A stretch of DNA of 64,000 bases. Source: Sphingomonas_B tabacisoli. Its GTDB lineage: Bacteria; Pseudomonadota; Alphaproteobacteria; Sphingomonadales; Sphingomonadaceae. The DNA is taken from contig NZ_JBHUDY010000001.1 of NCBI RefSeq assembly GCF_042678385.1, positions 2,046,001 to 2,110,000 on the forward strand, read 5' to 3'. This document shows positions 8,167 to 15,995 of the stretch, piece by piece. Under the pieces are notes generated by a model that was not told the origin of the DNA, searched no databases, and saw only the letters and a program-made list of their open reading frames with translations. Both the position numbers and the translations under genes were made by a program. Every line of letters begins with the position of its first letter. Within the stretch, counting starts at the first letter, position 1.

Positions 8167-8309
8167 GCGGGGTCGGTCTGAGTAAGTGCGTCCCGGTACT
8201 GTGCGCCAAGCGCACCGTACCGGCGCATGCACCAGACCAGCAGCGGGGGCTTGGCACGCCGCAGCGCTGCGAGGTGCCTGCGCTTTGCATAATCGGCCGT
8301 CCAGATCAT
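8163..8309 (-). CDS. Possible small basic protein (hypothetical)
   Basis: A 48-residue open frame starting with ATG (MIWTADYAKRRHLAALRRAK), rich in Arg/Lys, ending with a stop that overlaps the wrbA stop region. It occupies the otherwise empty space between wrbA and the pseudouridine synthase gene. A longer version would start with TTG at 8363. No domain is recognised, and the frame may be spurious. Confidence 0.3.
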   Translation of the reverse strand: MIWTADYAKRRHLAALRRAKPPLLVWCMRRYGALGAQYRDALTQTDPA

Positions 8310-8362
8310 TACCCGTCCCCGGTTGCCGCGATTCGGACGATCCGGATCGCGATGCTTGTTCA

Positions 8363-9031
8363 ATGGCCGAGATCGGCGCTACGCGCTGTGACGTGGTTAA
8401 CACCCTTTTCATCGACGCCGAGGCGCTGGTTATCGACAAGCCCGCAGGCTTGCCGGTCGACAGGCCAAAGGACGGGACGAAAGCGCTCGCCGACATGGTC
8501 GACGAGTTGCGCTTCGGCTTTGCCCGACCGCCCGGCATCGTGCACCGGCTCGACCGGGACACCTCCGGCTGCCTGCTCCTCGCGCGCAATCATGGGGCGC
8601 ACCGTCGCTTCTCCGCAGCGTTCGCGAACGGCGAAGTGAAAAAGACTTACCTCGCCGTGCTCGAAGGCGTCCCTGAGGCGAGCGACGGGGTGATCGAGCT
8701 CGCCTTGTCGAAGGTCAGCACTGCAGCCCAGGGCTGGCGCATCATCCCCGCCAAAAAGGGCAAGCCGGCGGTCACCCACTGGACCGTCCTCGACGTAAAG
8801 GACGGTCGCGCGCTGGTCCAGTTCGAGCCGCAAACAGGTCGCACCCACCAGCTTCGCGTCCATGCGGCGAGCGGCCTCGGCCTGCCGATCGTCGGCGATC
8901 CCACCTATGGCCGCGCTGGTCCCATGATGCTGCTCCACGCAAGCCGCATCCTCCTGCCCCGGCACAACAAACCCGCGATCGATGTCGAAGCGCCCTTTCC
9001 TGAGCGGTTCGGAGCCTTCGCGCATGGCTAA
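8363..9031 (+). CDS. RluA-family pseudouridine synthase
   Basis: Isomerises uridine to pseudouridine in rRNA or tRNA. The catalytic motif HRLDRDTSGCLLLAR, with its Asp, is present, as are the KPAG near the start, KTYLAVLEG, and the GRTHQLRVH motif near the end. About 222 residues with no S4 domain, resembling the shorter RluA/TruC-type enzymes. I use the ATG at 8363; a GTG at 8393 is a possible alternative that would trim ten residues. It overlaps arfB by 8 nt, linking two genes with ribosome-related roles. Confidence 0.9.
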   Translation: MAEIGATRCDVVNTLFIDAEALVIDKPAGLPVDRPKDGTKALADMVDELRFGFARPPGIVHRLDRDTSGCLLLARNHGAHRRFSAAFANGEVKKTYLAVLEGVPEASDGVIELALSKVSTAAQGWRIIPAKKGKPAVTHWTVLDVKDGRALVQFEPQTGRTHQLRVHAASGLGLPIVGDPTYGRAGPMMLLHASRILLPRHNKPAIDVEAPFPERFGAFAHG

Positions 9032-9437
9032 ACTCGAATGGGCGCCCCTGCCGGAAGATGCGCTTGAGGAGCGCTTCCTCGCTGCCACGGGCCCAGGTGG
9101 TCAGAACGTCAACAAGGTCGCCTCCGCCGTGCAGATGCGCCTCGACGTGTTTGCGCTCCGGCTGCATCCCGACGTCTATGCGCGGCTGAAGACGCTCGCC
9201 GGCAGCCGCTGGACCAAGGAAGGCGAAATCGTCGTCACCGCTCGCGCCCATCGCACCCAGGACGCGAACCGCGCCGAAGCGCGGGAGCGGCTGGCCGAAC
9301 TGGTCGGGAAAGCTCACCTGGCTCCCGCCAAACGCAAGAAGACCAAGCCGAGCAAGGCTGCCAAGGCCCAGCGCGTCGACACGAAGAAAGTGCGGGGAGC
9401 GGTAAAGGCCGGCCGCGGCAAAGTGCGGCTGGATTGA
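9024..9437 (+). CDS. arfB: Alternative ribosome-rescue factor ArfB (peptidyl-tRNA hydrolase, release-factor-like)
   Basis: Rescues ribosomes stalled at the 3' end of mRNA by hydrolysing peptidyl-tRNA. The catalytic GGQ motif is in GPGGQNVNKVASAVQM near residue 24. The C-terminal tail is rich in Lys/Arg (KRKKTKPSKAAKAQR onward), as needed to enter the empty mRNA channel. 137 residues, the family's normal length. The start is the ATG overlapping the stop region of the upstream pseudouridine synthase. Confidence 0.95.
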   Translation: MAKLEWAPLPEDALEERFLAATGPGGQNVNKVASAVQMRLDVFALRLHPDVYARLKTLAGSRWTKEGEIVVTARAHRTQDANRAEARERLAELVGKAHLAPAKRKKTKPSKAAKAQRVDTKKVRGAVKAGRGKVRLD

Positions 9438-9442
9438 ATCCT

Positions 9443-9526
9443 CGTCACCCCGGACTTGATCCGGGGTCCCGCTGCCTTCATCTCGGTCCAAAGAAAGCGG
9501 GATGCCGGAACAAGTCCGGCATGACG
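9443..9526. repeat. CGTCACCCCGG-type intergenic repeat
   Basis: Imperfect palindrome with terminal CGTCA/TGACG and two internal complementary blocks (CCGGACTTGATCCGG, then AGCGGGATGCCGG...GTCCGGCATGACG). It is the first of three related copies in the window; the others are at 28167 and 30176. It lies between arfB and msrC. Confidence 0.8.
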
Positions 9527-9536
9527 ATGAGGTTTC

Positions 9537-10022
9537 ATGTACCACTTCGACATCGCCACCGGCTCCAAGGCCGAGCTCTACAACGACCTGCTCTCCGCGC
9601 TTGATGCGCTGACCGTCGACGAGCCGGACCCGATCGCCAACATGGCGAACGCAGCGGCTCTGCTGTTCGAATATCTGCCCGACCTCAATTGGGCCGGCTT
9701 CTACCGGCTGATCGGCGACGAACTGGTGCTCGGCCCTTTCCAGGGCAAGACGGCCTGCATTCGTATCGCGATCGGCAAGGGCGTGTGCGGCACGGCGGCC
9801 TCCACGCGCGAGACCCAGCTTGTCGCCGACGTCAACGCCTTCCCCGGGCATATCGCATGCGACTCCGCATCGGCTTCGGAGTTGGTCGTGCCGATCGAGA
9901 GTCAGGGCCGGTTGATTGGCGTTCTCGATCTCGACAGCCCACATCTCGGGCGCTTCGATGCCGGCGACGCGGCCGGCTGCGAAATGCTCGTGAAGCTGCT
10001 CGCGCCCCGGATCGCCGGCTAG
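9537..10022 (+). CDS. msrC: Free methionine-(R)-sulfoxide reductase (GAF-domain fRMsr)
   Basis: Reduces free L-methionine-(R)-sulfoxide, part of oxidative damage repair. The protein is one GAF domain of 161 residues. The three cysteines of the family are at 74, 84 (GKGVCG) and 108 (HIACDS), with the same 10- and 24-residue spacing as the E. coli enzyme. Its stop codon shares the palindrome CTAG with the stop of the convergent universal stress gene. Confidence 0.94.
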   Translation: MYHFDIATGSKAELYNDLLSALDALTVDEPDPIANMANAAALLFEYLPDLNWAGFYRLIGDELVLGPFQGKTACIRIAIGKGVCGTAASTRETQLVADVNAFPGHIACDSASASELVVPIESQGRLIGVLDLDSPHLGRFDAGDAAGCEMLVKLLAPRIAG

Positions 10023-10474
10023 CTCAGTCGGTCCACCGCTTCGGGCGTCAGGCTGCCCGGCACGATCATCACCGGGCACGGTAGCGCGCCGGCGTCGCTG
10101 CCCGCGAAATGGGTCACAAGCGGGCCCGGCGCGCCGGCGGGAGCCGCGCCAAGCACGAGCGCTGCGATATTCTCATTCTCGCCGAGCACTTCGCGGACGA
10201 CCTGCACGGGCTCCCCCTGACGCACGAGGATCGACGGACGAACGCCGGCCTGTTCGAACAAAGTGCCAGAAACGCTTGCAACCAGCGCTTCGGCGCGCTG
10301 ACGGGCTTCATCTTCCATCGTCGCCTGCACGCCACCCCAGGCGACGAACTCGGCGGGCTCGATCAGCGCCAGCACCAGCACGGTACCGCCGGTCTTGGCC
10401 GCGCGGCGGGCAGCGAAACGCAGCGCGATTTCCGCTTCCTCGGTCTCGTCGATAACCGCCAGATAGGTGCGCAT
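10019..10474 (-). CDS. Universal stress protein family protein
   Basis: Small Rossmann-like UspA domain of 151 residues starting MRTYLAVIDETEEAEIALRF. The C-terminal ATP-loop region (VLGAAPAGAPGPLVTHFAGSDAGALPCPV) departs from the strict G-2x-G-9x-G(S/T) pattern, so ATP binding is uncertain. The start is the ATG at 10474. An open frame continues further upstream but runs antisense into pdhC and is not part of the gene. Convergent with msrC, overlapping by 4 nt. Confidence 0.85.
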   Translation of the reverse strand: MRTYLAVIDETEEAEIALRFAARRAAKTGGTVLVLALIEPAEFVAWGGVQATMEDEARQRAEALVASVSGTLFEQAGVRPSILVRQGEPVQVVREVLGENENIAALVLGAAPAGAPGPLVTHFAGSDAGALPCPVMIVPGSLTPEAVDRLS

Positions 10475-10603
10475 GGATGCAAGCCTTGCCCCTGTTCGGG
10501 TGAAACACGTGGCGTATCGCGATGCGGAGCGCAATATCTTGACCGGCTCCGGCCCTTGGTCGAAGGGAGCCGCAACACCTAAGCCAGTGAACAGGGAGCC
10601 CCC

Positions 10604-11893
10604 ATGCCGATCGAGCTCAAGATGCCGGCCCTCTCGCCGACCATGGAGGAAGGCACGCTCGCCAAATGGCTGGTGAAGGAAGGCGACACGGTCAAATCGG
10701 GCGACATTCTCGCCGAGATCGAGACCGACAAGGCGACGATGGAATTCGAGGCGGTCGACGAAGGCACGATCGCGAAGATCGTGGTTCCCGAAGGTACGGA
10801 CGGCGTAAAGGTCGGCGCGGTGATCGCGCTGATCGCCGGCGAAGGCGAGGACGCCAGCGCTGCGGCTTCTGCGCCGACTCCGGCGCCCACTCCGGCACCA
10901 GCTCCGAAGGCCGAAGCCGCTCCCGTCGCGGCTCCTGCCTCCACGCCCGCTCCCGCGGCTGCACCCGCTGCGAAGACTGGTGGCGACCGCGTCAAGGCAT
11001 CGCCGCTGGCGCGCCGCCTCGCCGAAGCGAAGGGCATCGACCTGGGCTCGCTTCAGGGCTCGGGCCCGAATGGCCGGATCGTGAAGGCTGACGTCGACGC
11101 CGGCCGTCCCGCCCCCGCTGCAGCGCCGACGGCGGCTGCTCCCGCACCGACGCCAGCGGCTGCCCCGGCTCCCGCCGCGCCTGCGCAGCCGTTCGCGACC
11201 GAGATTCCGCACGAGGCGATCAAGCTCTCGAATATGCGCAAGACGATCGCGCGCCGCCTGACCGAGGCCAAGTCGACGATCCCGCACATCTATCTGACGG
11301 TCGATATCCGCCTCGACGCATTGCTGAAGCTCCGCGCCGATCTGAACGGCGCCCTCGCCGCCCGGGGCGTGAAGCTTTCGGTCAACGATCTGCTGATCAA
11401 GGCGCTCGCGGTTTCGCTACGCCAAGTGCCGGAGTGCAACGTCAGCTTCACGCCGGACAATCTGATCAAATACAGCCGCGCCGACATCTCGGTCGCGGTG
11501 TCGATCCCGGGCGGGCTGATCACGCCGATCGTCGCCGCCGCCGACACCAAGGGAGTCGCCGCAATCTCGACGGAAATGGGCGAGCTCGCCGGCCGCGCGA
11601 AGGAAGGCAAGCTGCAGCCTCACGAATATCAGGGCGGCACCGCCAGCCTTTCGAACATGGGCATGTTCGGCATCAAGCAGTTCGAAGCCGTCATCAACCC
11701 GCCCCAGGGCATGATCATGGCGATCGGCGCCGGCGAGAAGCGCCCCTATGTGGTCGACGACGCCCTCCAGATCGCAACGGTGATGAGCGCCACCGGCAGC
11801 TTCGACCACCGCGCGATCGACGGCGCCGACGGCGCGCGGCTGATGAAGGTGTTCAAGGAGCTGGTCGAAGCGCCGCTGGGGATGGTGGCCTGA
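10604..11893 (+). CDS. pdhC: Pyruvate dehydrogenase complex dihydrolipoyllysine acetyltransferase (E2)
   Basis: Core acyltransferase of the pyruvate dehydrogenase complex, 429 residues. One lipoyl domain is at 1-80, with the lipoylated lysine at 43 in ETDKATMEFE. A first Ala/Pro-rich linker follows. The E1/E3-binding domain is around 125-165 (VKASPLARRLAEAKGIDL). After a second Ala/Pro linker, the catalytic domain ends with His402 in HRAIDG. The N-terminus (MPIELKMPALSPTMEEG) is of the pyruvate rather than the 2-oxoglutarate type. pdhA and pdhB are not in the window. The E3 gene follows, but a repeat-bounded DUF559 gene sits between them. Confidence 0.95.
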   Translation: MPIELKMPALSPTMEEGTLAKWLVKEGDTVKSGDILAEIETDKATMEFEAVDEGTIAKIVVPEGTDGVKVGAVIALIAGEGEDASAAASAPTPAPTPAPAPKAEAAPVAAPASTPAPAAAPAAKTGGDRVKASPLARRLAEAKGIDLGSLQGSGPNGRIVKADVDAGRPAPAAAPTAAAPAPTPAAAPAPAAPAQPFATEIPHEAIKLSNMRKTIARRLTEAKSTIPHIYLTVDIRLDALLKLRADLNGALAARGVKLSVNDLLIKALAVSLRQVPECNVSFTPDNLIKYSRADISVAVSIPGGLITPIVAAADTKGVAAISTEMGELAGRAKEGKLQPHEYQGGTASLSNMGMFGIKQFEAVINPPQGMIMAIGAGEKRPYVVDDALQIATVMSATGSFDHRAIDGADGARLMKVFKELVEAPLGMVA

Positions 11894-11896
11894 TGA

Positions 11897-12379
11897 AGCC
11901 CCTCTCCCTGACGGGGAGAGGGAGGGGCCCGCTCGGCGAAGCCGAGTGGGAGGGTGAGGGCATGCTGTGAACTCACTACCGCTTCCCGCCTACGCCGAAC
12001 TCCTCGCACGTGCGCACTGGATGCGGCGCAATCCTACGGACGCCGAAAAGCGGCTCTGGTCGATGCTGCGTAACCGGCGGCTCGAAAGCTATAAGTTCAA
12101 ACGCCAGCGCATTATCGCCCCCTATATCGTCGATTTCGTCTGTCTTAGTTCGTGGCTGATCATCGAAGCGGATGGATCGCAGCACGCCGATAATCGTGGT
12201 GACGAGCGGCGCGAGGCTTTTCTGCAGCGCGCAGGGTTTCGAGTGTTGCGCTTCTGGAACAATAACGTGCTCGACAATAGCGATGGCGTGTTCGACACCA
12301 TCTGTGCTGCTCTTACAGACCCTCACCCTCCCACCGCTTCGCGGCGGGCCCCTCCCTCTCCCCGATGGGGAGAGGGGCT
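11897..12379. mobile_element. Inverted-repeat unit carrying a DUF559 gene
   Basis: Left arm 11897-11960 and right arm 12320-12379 are inverted copies of each other. Each arm has a hairpin (AGCCCCTCTCCC...GGGGAGAGG), the block GAGGGGCCCG, a second small hairpin with loop GCGAAGC, then TGGGAGGGTGAGGG. The second hairpin's stem differs between arms (CTCGG/CCGAG against CCG/CGG), but the complementarity is kept on each side. The unit starts 4 bp after the pdhC stop and ends 1 bp before the lpd Shine-Dalgarno. No transposase of a known family is present, and target duplications were not identified. Confidence 0.7.
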
Positions 12380-12401
12380 AGAAGGAGCTTCCCTTGGCTG
12401 A
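11967..12401 (+). CDS. DUF559 endonuclease-domain protein (Vsr-like fold)
   Basis: A 144-residue protein of the DUF559 family, related to very-short-patch-repair type PD-(D/E)xK nucleases. Visible family features: RNPTDAEKRLWSMLRNRRLE (20-40), FKRQRIIAPYIVDFVC with Asp56, IIEADGSQH with Glu67 and Asp69, and VLRFWNN. The start is GTG at 11967, and the G-rich end of the left repeat arm (11951-11960) serves as its Shine-Dalgarno. The last 27 or so residues (from about 118) are translated from the right repeat arm, so the domain proper ends near residue 115. Its stop overlaps the TTG start of lpd by 8 nt. Nuclease activity is inferred from the fold family. Confidence 0.85.
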   Translation: MNSLPLPAYAELLARAHWMRRNPTDAEKRLWSMLRNRRLESYKFKRQRIIAPYIVDFVCLSSWLIIEADGSQHADNRGDERREAFLQRAGFRVLRFWNNNVLDNSDGVFDTICAALTDPHPPTASRRAPPSPRWGEGLEGASLG

Positions 12402-13791
12402 AACCTACGACCTGATCGTCCTCGGCTCGGGACCCGGCGGCTATGTGGCGGCAATCCGCGCGGCGCAGCTTGGGCTCAAGACCGCGATCGTCGAGCGTGA
12501 GCTGCTCGGCGGCATTTGTCTCAACTGGGGCTGTATTCCGACCAAGGCGCTGCTGCGTTCGGCCGAGATCTTCCACTATATGCAGCACGCCAAGGATTAC
12601 GGCCTGGTCGCCAACCAGATCAGCGCCGACCTTGCCGCGGTGGTGAAGCGCTCGCGCGGGGTCGCGTCGCAGCTGAACAGGGGCGTGACCGGACTGATGA
12701 AGAAGAACAAGATCGCCGTGCACATGGGCACCGGCGTCTTGACCGGAAAAGGTGCGATGACGGTCACGGCCGAGGACGGCAAGAAGACCGAGCTAAGCGC
12801 GAAGAACATCATCGTCGCGACCGGTGCCCGCGCACGTGACCTACCCTTCGCCAAGGCGGACGGGAAGCGCATCTGGACTTACCGCCACGCGATGACGCCA
12901 CCGGAAATGCCGACCAAGCTGCTGGTCGTCGGCTCCGGCGCGATCGGGATCGAGTTCGCCAGCTTCTACAACGACATGGGCGCCGAAGTGACGGTGGTCG
13001 AGATGCTCGATCGGCTGGTGCCTGTCGAGGATGCCGACGTTTCGGCCTTCCTTGAGAAGGCGGTGAAAAAGCAGGGCATGAAGACGATGACCGGCGCGGG
13101 CGTGGAGAAGCTCGATGTCGGACCAAACGGCGTCAAGGCGTCGATCAAGGGCAAGGACGGCAAGATCGTCGAAGACACATTCAGCCATGTGATCGTCGCG
13201 ATCGGTATCGTGCCGAACACCGAGAATCTTGGCCTTGAGGCATTGAGTGTGAAAACCGAACGCGGGCACATCGTCACCGATGGCATGTGCAAGACCAATG
13301 TCGACGGCCTCTACGCGATCGGCGACGTGACCGCCCCGCCCTGGCTGGCGCACAAGGCGAGCCACGAGGGCGTGATCGCTGCCGAGGCGATCGCCGGCAA
13401 GCACCCGCACGCGATGGACCCGAAGAACATCCCGGGCTGCACCTATTGTCGCCCGCAGATCGCCAGTGTCGGCCTGACCGAGGCCAAGGCCAAGGAAGCC
13501 GGCTACGACGTGAAGGTCGGCAACTTCCCCTTCATCGGCAACGGCAAGGCGATCGCGCTGGGCGAGGCCGAGGGCTTCGTGAAGACGGTGTTCGACGCGA
13601 AGACCGGCGAACTCTTGGGCGCGCATATGATCGGCGCCGAAGTGACCGAGCTGATCCAGGGCTACACCATCGGCAAGACCGGCGAACTGACCGAAGCCGA
13701 GCTGATCGAAACGGTGTTCCCGCACCCGACGCTCAGCGAAATGATGCACGAAAGCGTGCTCGCGGCGTACGGGAGGGTGCTGCACATCTAG
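12394..13791 (+). CDS. lpdA: Dihydrolipoyl dehydrogenase (E3)
   Basis: Flavoprotein that reoxidises dihydrolipoamide on the E2 subunit and passes electrons to NAD+. 465 residues. The FAD-binding GxGxxG is at the N-terminus (LGSGPGGYVAA). The redox disulfide is Cys42/Cys47 in GGICLNWGCIPTK. The NAD-binding motif is VVGSGAIGIEF. The C-terminal active-site base region is HPTLSEMMHES. The start codon is TTG at 12394 with a strong Shine-Dalgarno (GAAGGAG, 12381-12387) lying just outside the DUF559 repeat unit. Placement after pdhC indicates service in the pyruvate dehydrogenase complex. Confidence 0.95.
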   Translation: MAETYDLIVLGSGPGGYVAAIRAAQLGLKTAIVERELLGGICLNWGCIPTKALLRSAEIFHYMQHAKDYGLVANQISADLAAVVKRSRGVASQLNRGVTGLMKKNKIAVHMGTGVLTGKGAMTVTAEDGKKTELSAKNIIVATGARARDLPFAKADGKRIWTYRHAMTPPEMPTKLLVVGSGAIGIEFASFYNDMGAEVTVVEMLDRLVPVEDADVSAFLEKAVKKQGMKTMTGAGVEKLDVGPNGVKASIKGKDGKIVEDTFSHVIVAIGIVPNTENLGLEALSVKTERGHIVTDGMCKTNVDGLYAIGDVTAPPWLAHKASHEGVIAAEAIAGKHPHAMDPKNIPGCTYCRPQIASVGLTEAKAKEAGYDVKVGNFPFIGNGKAIALGEAEGFVKTVFDAKTGELLGAHMIGAEVTELIQGYTIGKTGELTEAELIETVFPHPTLSEMMHESVLAAYGRVLHI

Positions 13792-13852
13792 GGGCGCGGG
13801 GAACACCCACCCGCCCTTTTCCGTTTTCCTTCTACATTGAAGGAGAACGATC

Positions 13853-14335
13853 GTGGCGAATGAGGCGGAAATCACCGAAAAATTCTGGAAGGCGCTGAAG
13901 TCCGACCGAACGGTCATGCTCGGCCTTCACGGCGCGATGCAGGACCGGTCGCAGCCGATGACCGCGCAGACGCTCGACGGGCAAAGCTATGTCTGGTTCT
14001 TCACGACCAAGGACAATCACCTGGTCCAGGACATGCGCACCGACGATCGCGCGATGATGGTCTTCGCCTCCAAGGGCCACGACGTGTTCGCCACGATCGA
14101 CGGACGACTGGAAGAGGACAACGACCGCGAACGGATCGACCAGCTCTGGAATCCCTTCGTTGCTGCCTGGTTCGAGGGCGGCAAGGACGATCCCAATCTG
14201 CAGCTCATCCGCTTCGATCCGACCGCCGGGCAGGTCTGGCTGAACGAGCATAGCGCGTTCGCCGGGCTCAAGCTGTTGCTCGGCCGCGATCCGAAGCAGG
14301 ATTACAAGGACAAGGTGGCCGAAGTCGCCTTCTAG
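13853..14335 (+). CDS. Pyridoxamine 5'-phosphate oxidase-like general stress protein
   Basis: FMN-binding split-barrel protein of 160 residues, in the general-stress-protein-26 group rather than true PdxH. Features are the N-terminal helix (ITEKFWKALKSDRTVMLGL), the segment SYVWFFTTKDNHLVQDM, and the C-terminal WLNEHS...LLLGRDPKQDYKDKVAEVAF typical of this subfamily. The start is GTG at 13853, preceded by AAGGAGAACGATC. The stop is shared through CTAG with the convergent ATP-grasp gene. The enzyme substrate is unknown for the family. Confidence 0.85.
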   Translation: MANEAEITEKFWKALKSDRTVMLGLHGAMQDRSQPMTAQTLDGQSYVWFFTTKDNHLVQDMRTDDRAMMVFASKGHDVFATIDGRLEEDNDRERIDQLWNPFVAAWFEGGKDDPNLQLIRFDPTAGQVWLNEHSAFAGLKLLLGRDPKQDYKDKVAEVAF

Positions 14336-15090
14336 GCAAGCGCCTCCAGGTGGGCGGCGACATAGGCGTTGACGTCGCCCGCCAGCGAGCCGCCGAACCG
14401 CGGATTGAGCTCAAGGATGCGCAGCGCGCCGGCTTCCCACTTGTAGTTGAAGCAGCAGGTTCCCTCGAAACCGAGCCTTTCGAGAATATCGGCACAGGGC
14501 TTCAGCGCTCGGCCCGGTTCGGCTTCGGCGATCGTCAGGGCCGGCTGCTCGCGACCGCGCACTGACAGCGTATCCGCCATCAGATAGCGATAGCAGCGCG
14601 CGTAACGGATGCGCCCGTCAACGCGCAGCAAATGCAGCACATATTCGTAGGCGCCTTCCACGGGACGCTGGCAAAAGCTGTGCGGCGACGGATCGTGATC
14701 GTCTTCCGGCCGGCGGACGATGCGAATACCGTCGCCGAATTCCCCTCGCCGGGGCTTGCGAACATAGGGGAAGACATTCGGCGGGTCGGGCAATAGCTCC
14801 GGCAGCAAAGCGCCGAGGCCCATTGCGAGCATATTTTCGCAGAACAGCAGCTTGTCGTCACAGATTTCGACGAGCTCTGCGTCAGGAACCACTGCTCGCC
14901 TCCGCCCATCTGCATTGGCGTCGCGGGCCGCTACGATCTGATCGATCGTCAGCGGCACGACCAGATCGAAGGACGCGATATCCGGCAATTCCAGCGATCC
15001 GAATGCAATTTCGAAGCGGCCATGATCGATCAGCCGCTCGATGGTCGGCTTCAGCGTCGGATGATCGCCGAAAAGAACACGGGGGCGCAT
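14332..15090 (-). CDS. ATP-grasp domain protein of unknown substrate
   Basis: A 252-residue protein with features of ATP-grasp ligases. The central region has KPRRGEFGDGIRIVRR (nucleotide-binding Lys and glycine-rich loop), then YEYVLHLLRVDGRI, and near the end CFNYKWEAGALRILELNPRFGGS, where ELNPRFGGS is the metal-binding Glu/Asn motif. Such enzymes join a carboxylate to an amine or thiol. The closest-looking types are carbamoyl-phosphate-synthase-like ligases of hypothetical function. Convergent with the stress protein, sharing CTAG. Confidence 0.75.
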   Translation of the reverse strand: MRPRVLFGDHPTLKPTIERLIDHGRFEIAFGSLELPDIASFDLVVPLTIDQIVAARDANADGRRRAVVPDAELVEICDDKLLFCENMLAMGLGALLPELLPDPPNVFPYVRKPRRGEFGDGIRIVRRPEDDHDPSPHSFCQRPVEGAYEYVLHLLRVDGRIRYARCYRYLMADTLSVRGREQPALTIAEAEPGRALKPCADILERLGFEGTCCFNYKWEAGALRILELNPRFGGSLAGDVNAYVAAHLEALA

Positions 15091-15138
15091 GGCCCCCGCA
15101 CAACGCCCCCTTCGGCGCGATCGGTCAAGCGCCGGCGA

Positions 15139-15531
15139 TCAGGACAGATAGACGCGCCGCGTCTGCCGCAGCGTCACCGCCGGCGTCTGGAAAAACACGA
15201 AGTTCAGCGGCGCCGTATAGTTCATCGTGATGTCGATATATTGCACGCCGTTGCTGGTGCCGTGCGCCAGCGAAGCGGTCTGACGAGCCGACTGCACCAT
15301 GAAGCGGCGCTGGCTGATCCGGTTCAGGATCTGATCGTCGGTCGGCGTCGGGTAGATCGTCGCGTAGCGCGCGCCCTCGTTGACGCCGTTGATCATTCCC
15401 GCCGTCGCCGAGAACAGCACGCCGAGCTGCGTGATCCCGATCAGGAACATCATCAGCACCGGAGCCGCGAAAGCGAACTCGACCGCGGGCGAGCCGGACC
15501 GGTCGCGAAGGAGATTGCGGATCATCGTCAT
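15139..15531 (-). CDS. TadE-like pseudopilin
   Basis: Small protein of about 130 residues with an N-terminal class-III-like pilin segment: a short basic leader (MTMIRNLLRDRSGSPAVEFA) with the conserved Glu after the hydrophilic leader, then a hydrophobic stretch (PVLMMFLIGITQLGVLF). This is the TadE pattern processed by the TadV-type prepilin peptidase. The ATG at 15531 overlaps the stop of the upstream gene (ATGA), which fixes the start. Third gene of a three-gene overlapping set. Confidence 0.8.
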   Translation of the reverse strand: MTMIRNLLRDRSGSPAVEFAFAAPVLMMFLIGITQLGVLFSATAGMINGVNEGARYATIYPTPTDDQILNRISQRRFMVQSARQTASLAHGTSNGVQYIDITMNYTAPLNFVFFQTPAVTLRQTRRVYLS

Positions 15532-15995
15532 TGGAGCCTCACCGATGCCTTGCCCTGCAGCGTGATCGTCCGGCTGATGTTGTAGCCCAGGCTGGCGAGG
15601 GGCGTCGCAAACCAGGGCACGTAGGTGCCGTTGATCACCACCGAGGCATAGCGCCCGATTTCCTGCGTACCCGTGCAATCGGTCGTGGAAGAGGGCTGAC
15701 GCACCCGATCGCATTCCAGCCAGGTGTCGGTCGTGACATTACTCTGACTGACGTTCGCCGCTGTGGCCGCCTCTGCCTTCAGGCCGTTATAGGCGTCGCT
15801 GTCGAGACCGCCCGACGAGACCATCTCGATCGAGCGTGACGCTGCCTGTTGCAGCCGCACCTTTTCAGCGACGGCGCGGGCGGCGTCGACAGTGCCGAGC
15901 GTCATCATCGCAAAGAATGGCGCCAGCATCGCAAGCTCGACGGAGCTGGTGCCGCGGCGATCGCGGCCAAGCCGCTGCAGGAGGAGCGCGCTCAT
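15528..15995 (-). CDS. TadE/TadF-like pilus assembly pseudopilin
   Basis: A 155-residue protein beginning MSALLLQRLGRDRRGTSSVE, with the Tad leader-Glu motif (RRGTSSVELAMLAPFFAMM) and a transmembrane segment. It is followed by a small extracytoplasmic domain with two cysteines (LECDRVRQPSSTTDCTG) that could form a disulfide. Both ends overlap neighbours by 4 nt (ATGA), so the three genes are translationally coupled. Probably a minor pseudopilin of a Flp/Tad pilus. Confidence 0.8.
   Translation of the reverse strand: MSALLLQRLGRDRRGTSSVELAMLAPFFAMMTLGTVDAARAVAEKVRLQQAASRSIEMVSSGGLDSDAYNGLKAEAATAANVSQSNVTTDTWLECDRVRQPSSTTDCTGTQEIGRYASVVINGTYVPWFATPLASLGYNISRTITLQGKASVRLQ

Noticed and set aside
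10019..11287. A long minus-strand open frame continuing from the universal stress gene through the antisense of pdhC
   Set aside because: Only the last 151 codons read as a UspA domain. The rest is Arg/Gly-rich antisense of a clear E2 gene, a result of high GC at third codon positions.
11967..12401. DUF559 gene as a normal component of the pyruvate dehydrogenase operon
   Set aside because: It is bounded by inverted repeat arms that supply its ribosome site and its C-terminal codons, and the family has no known link to the complex, so an inserted unit explains it better.
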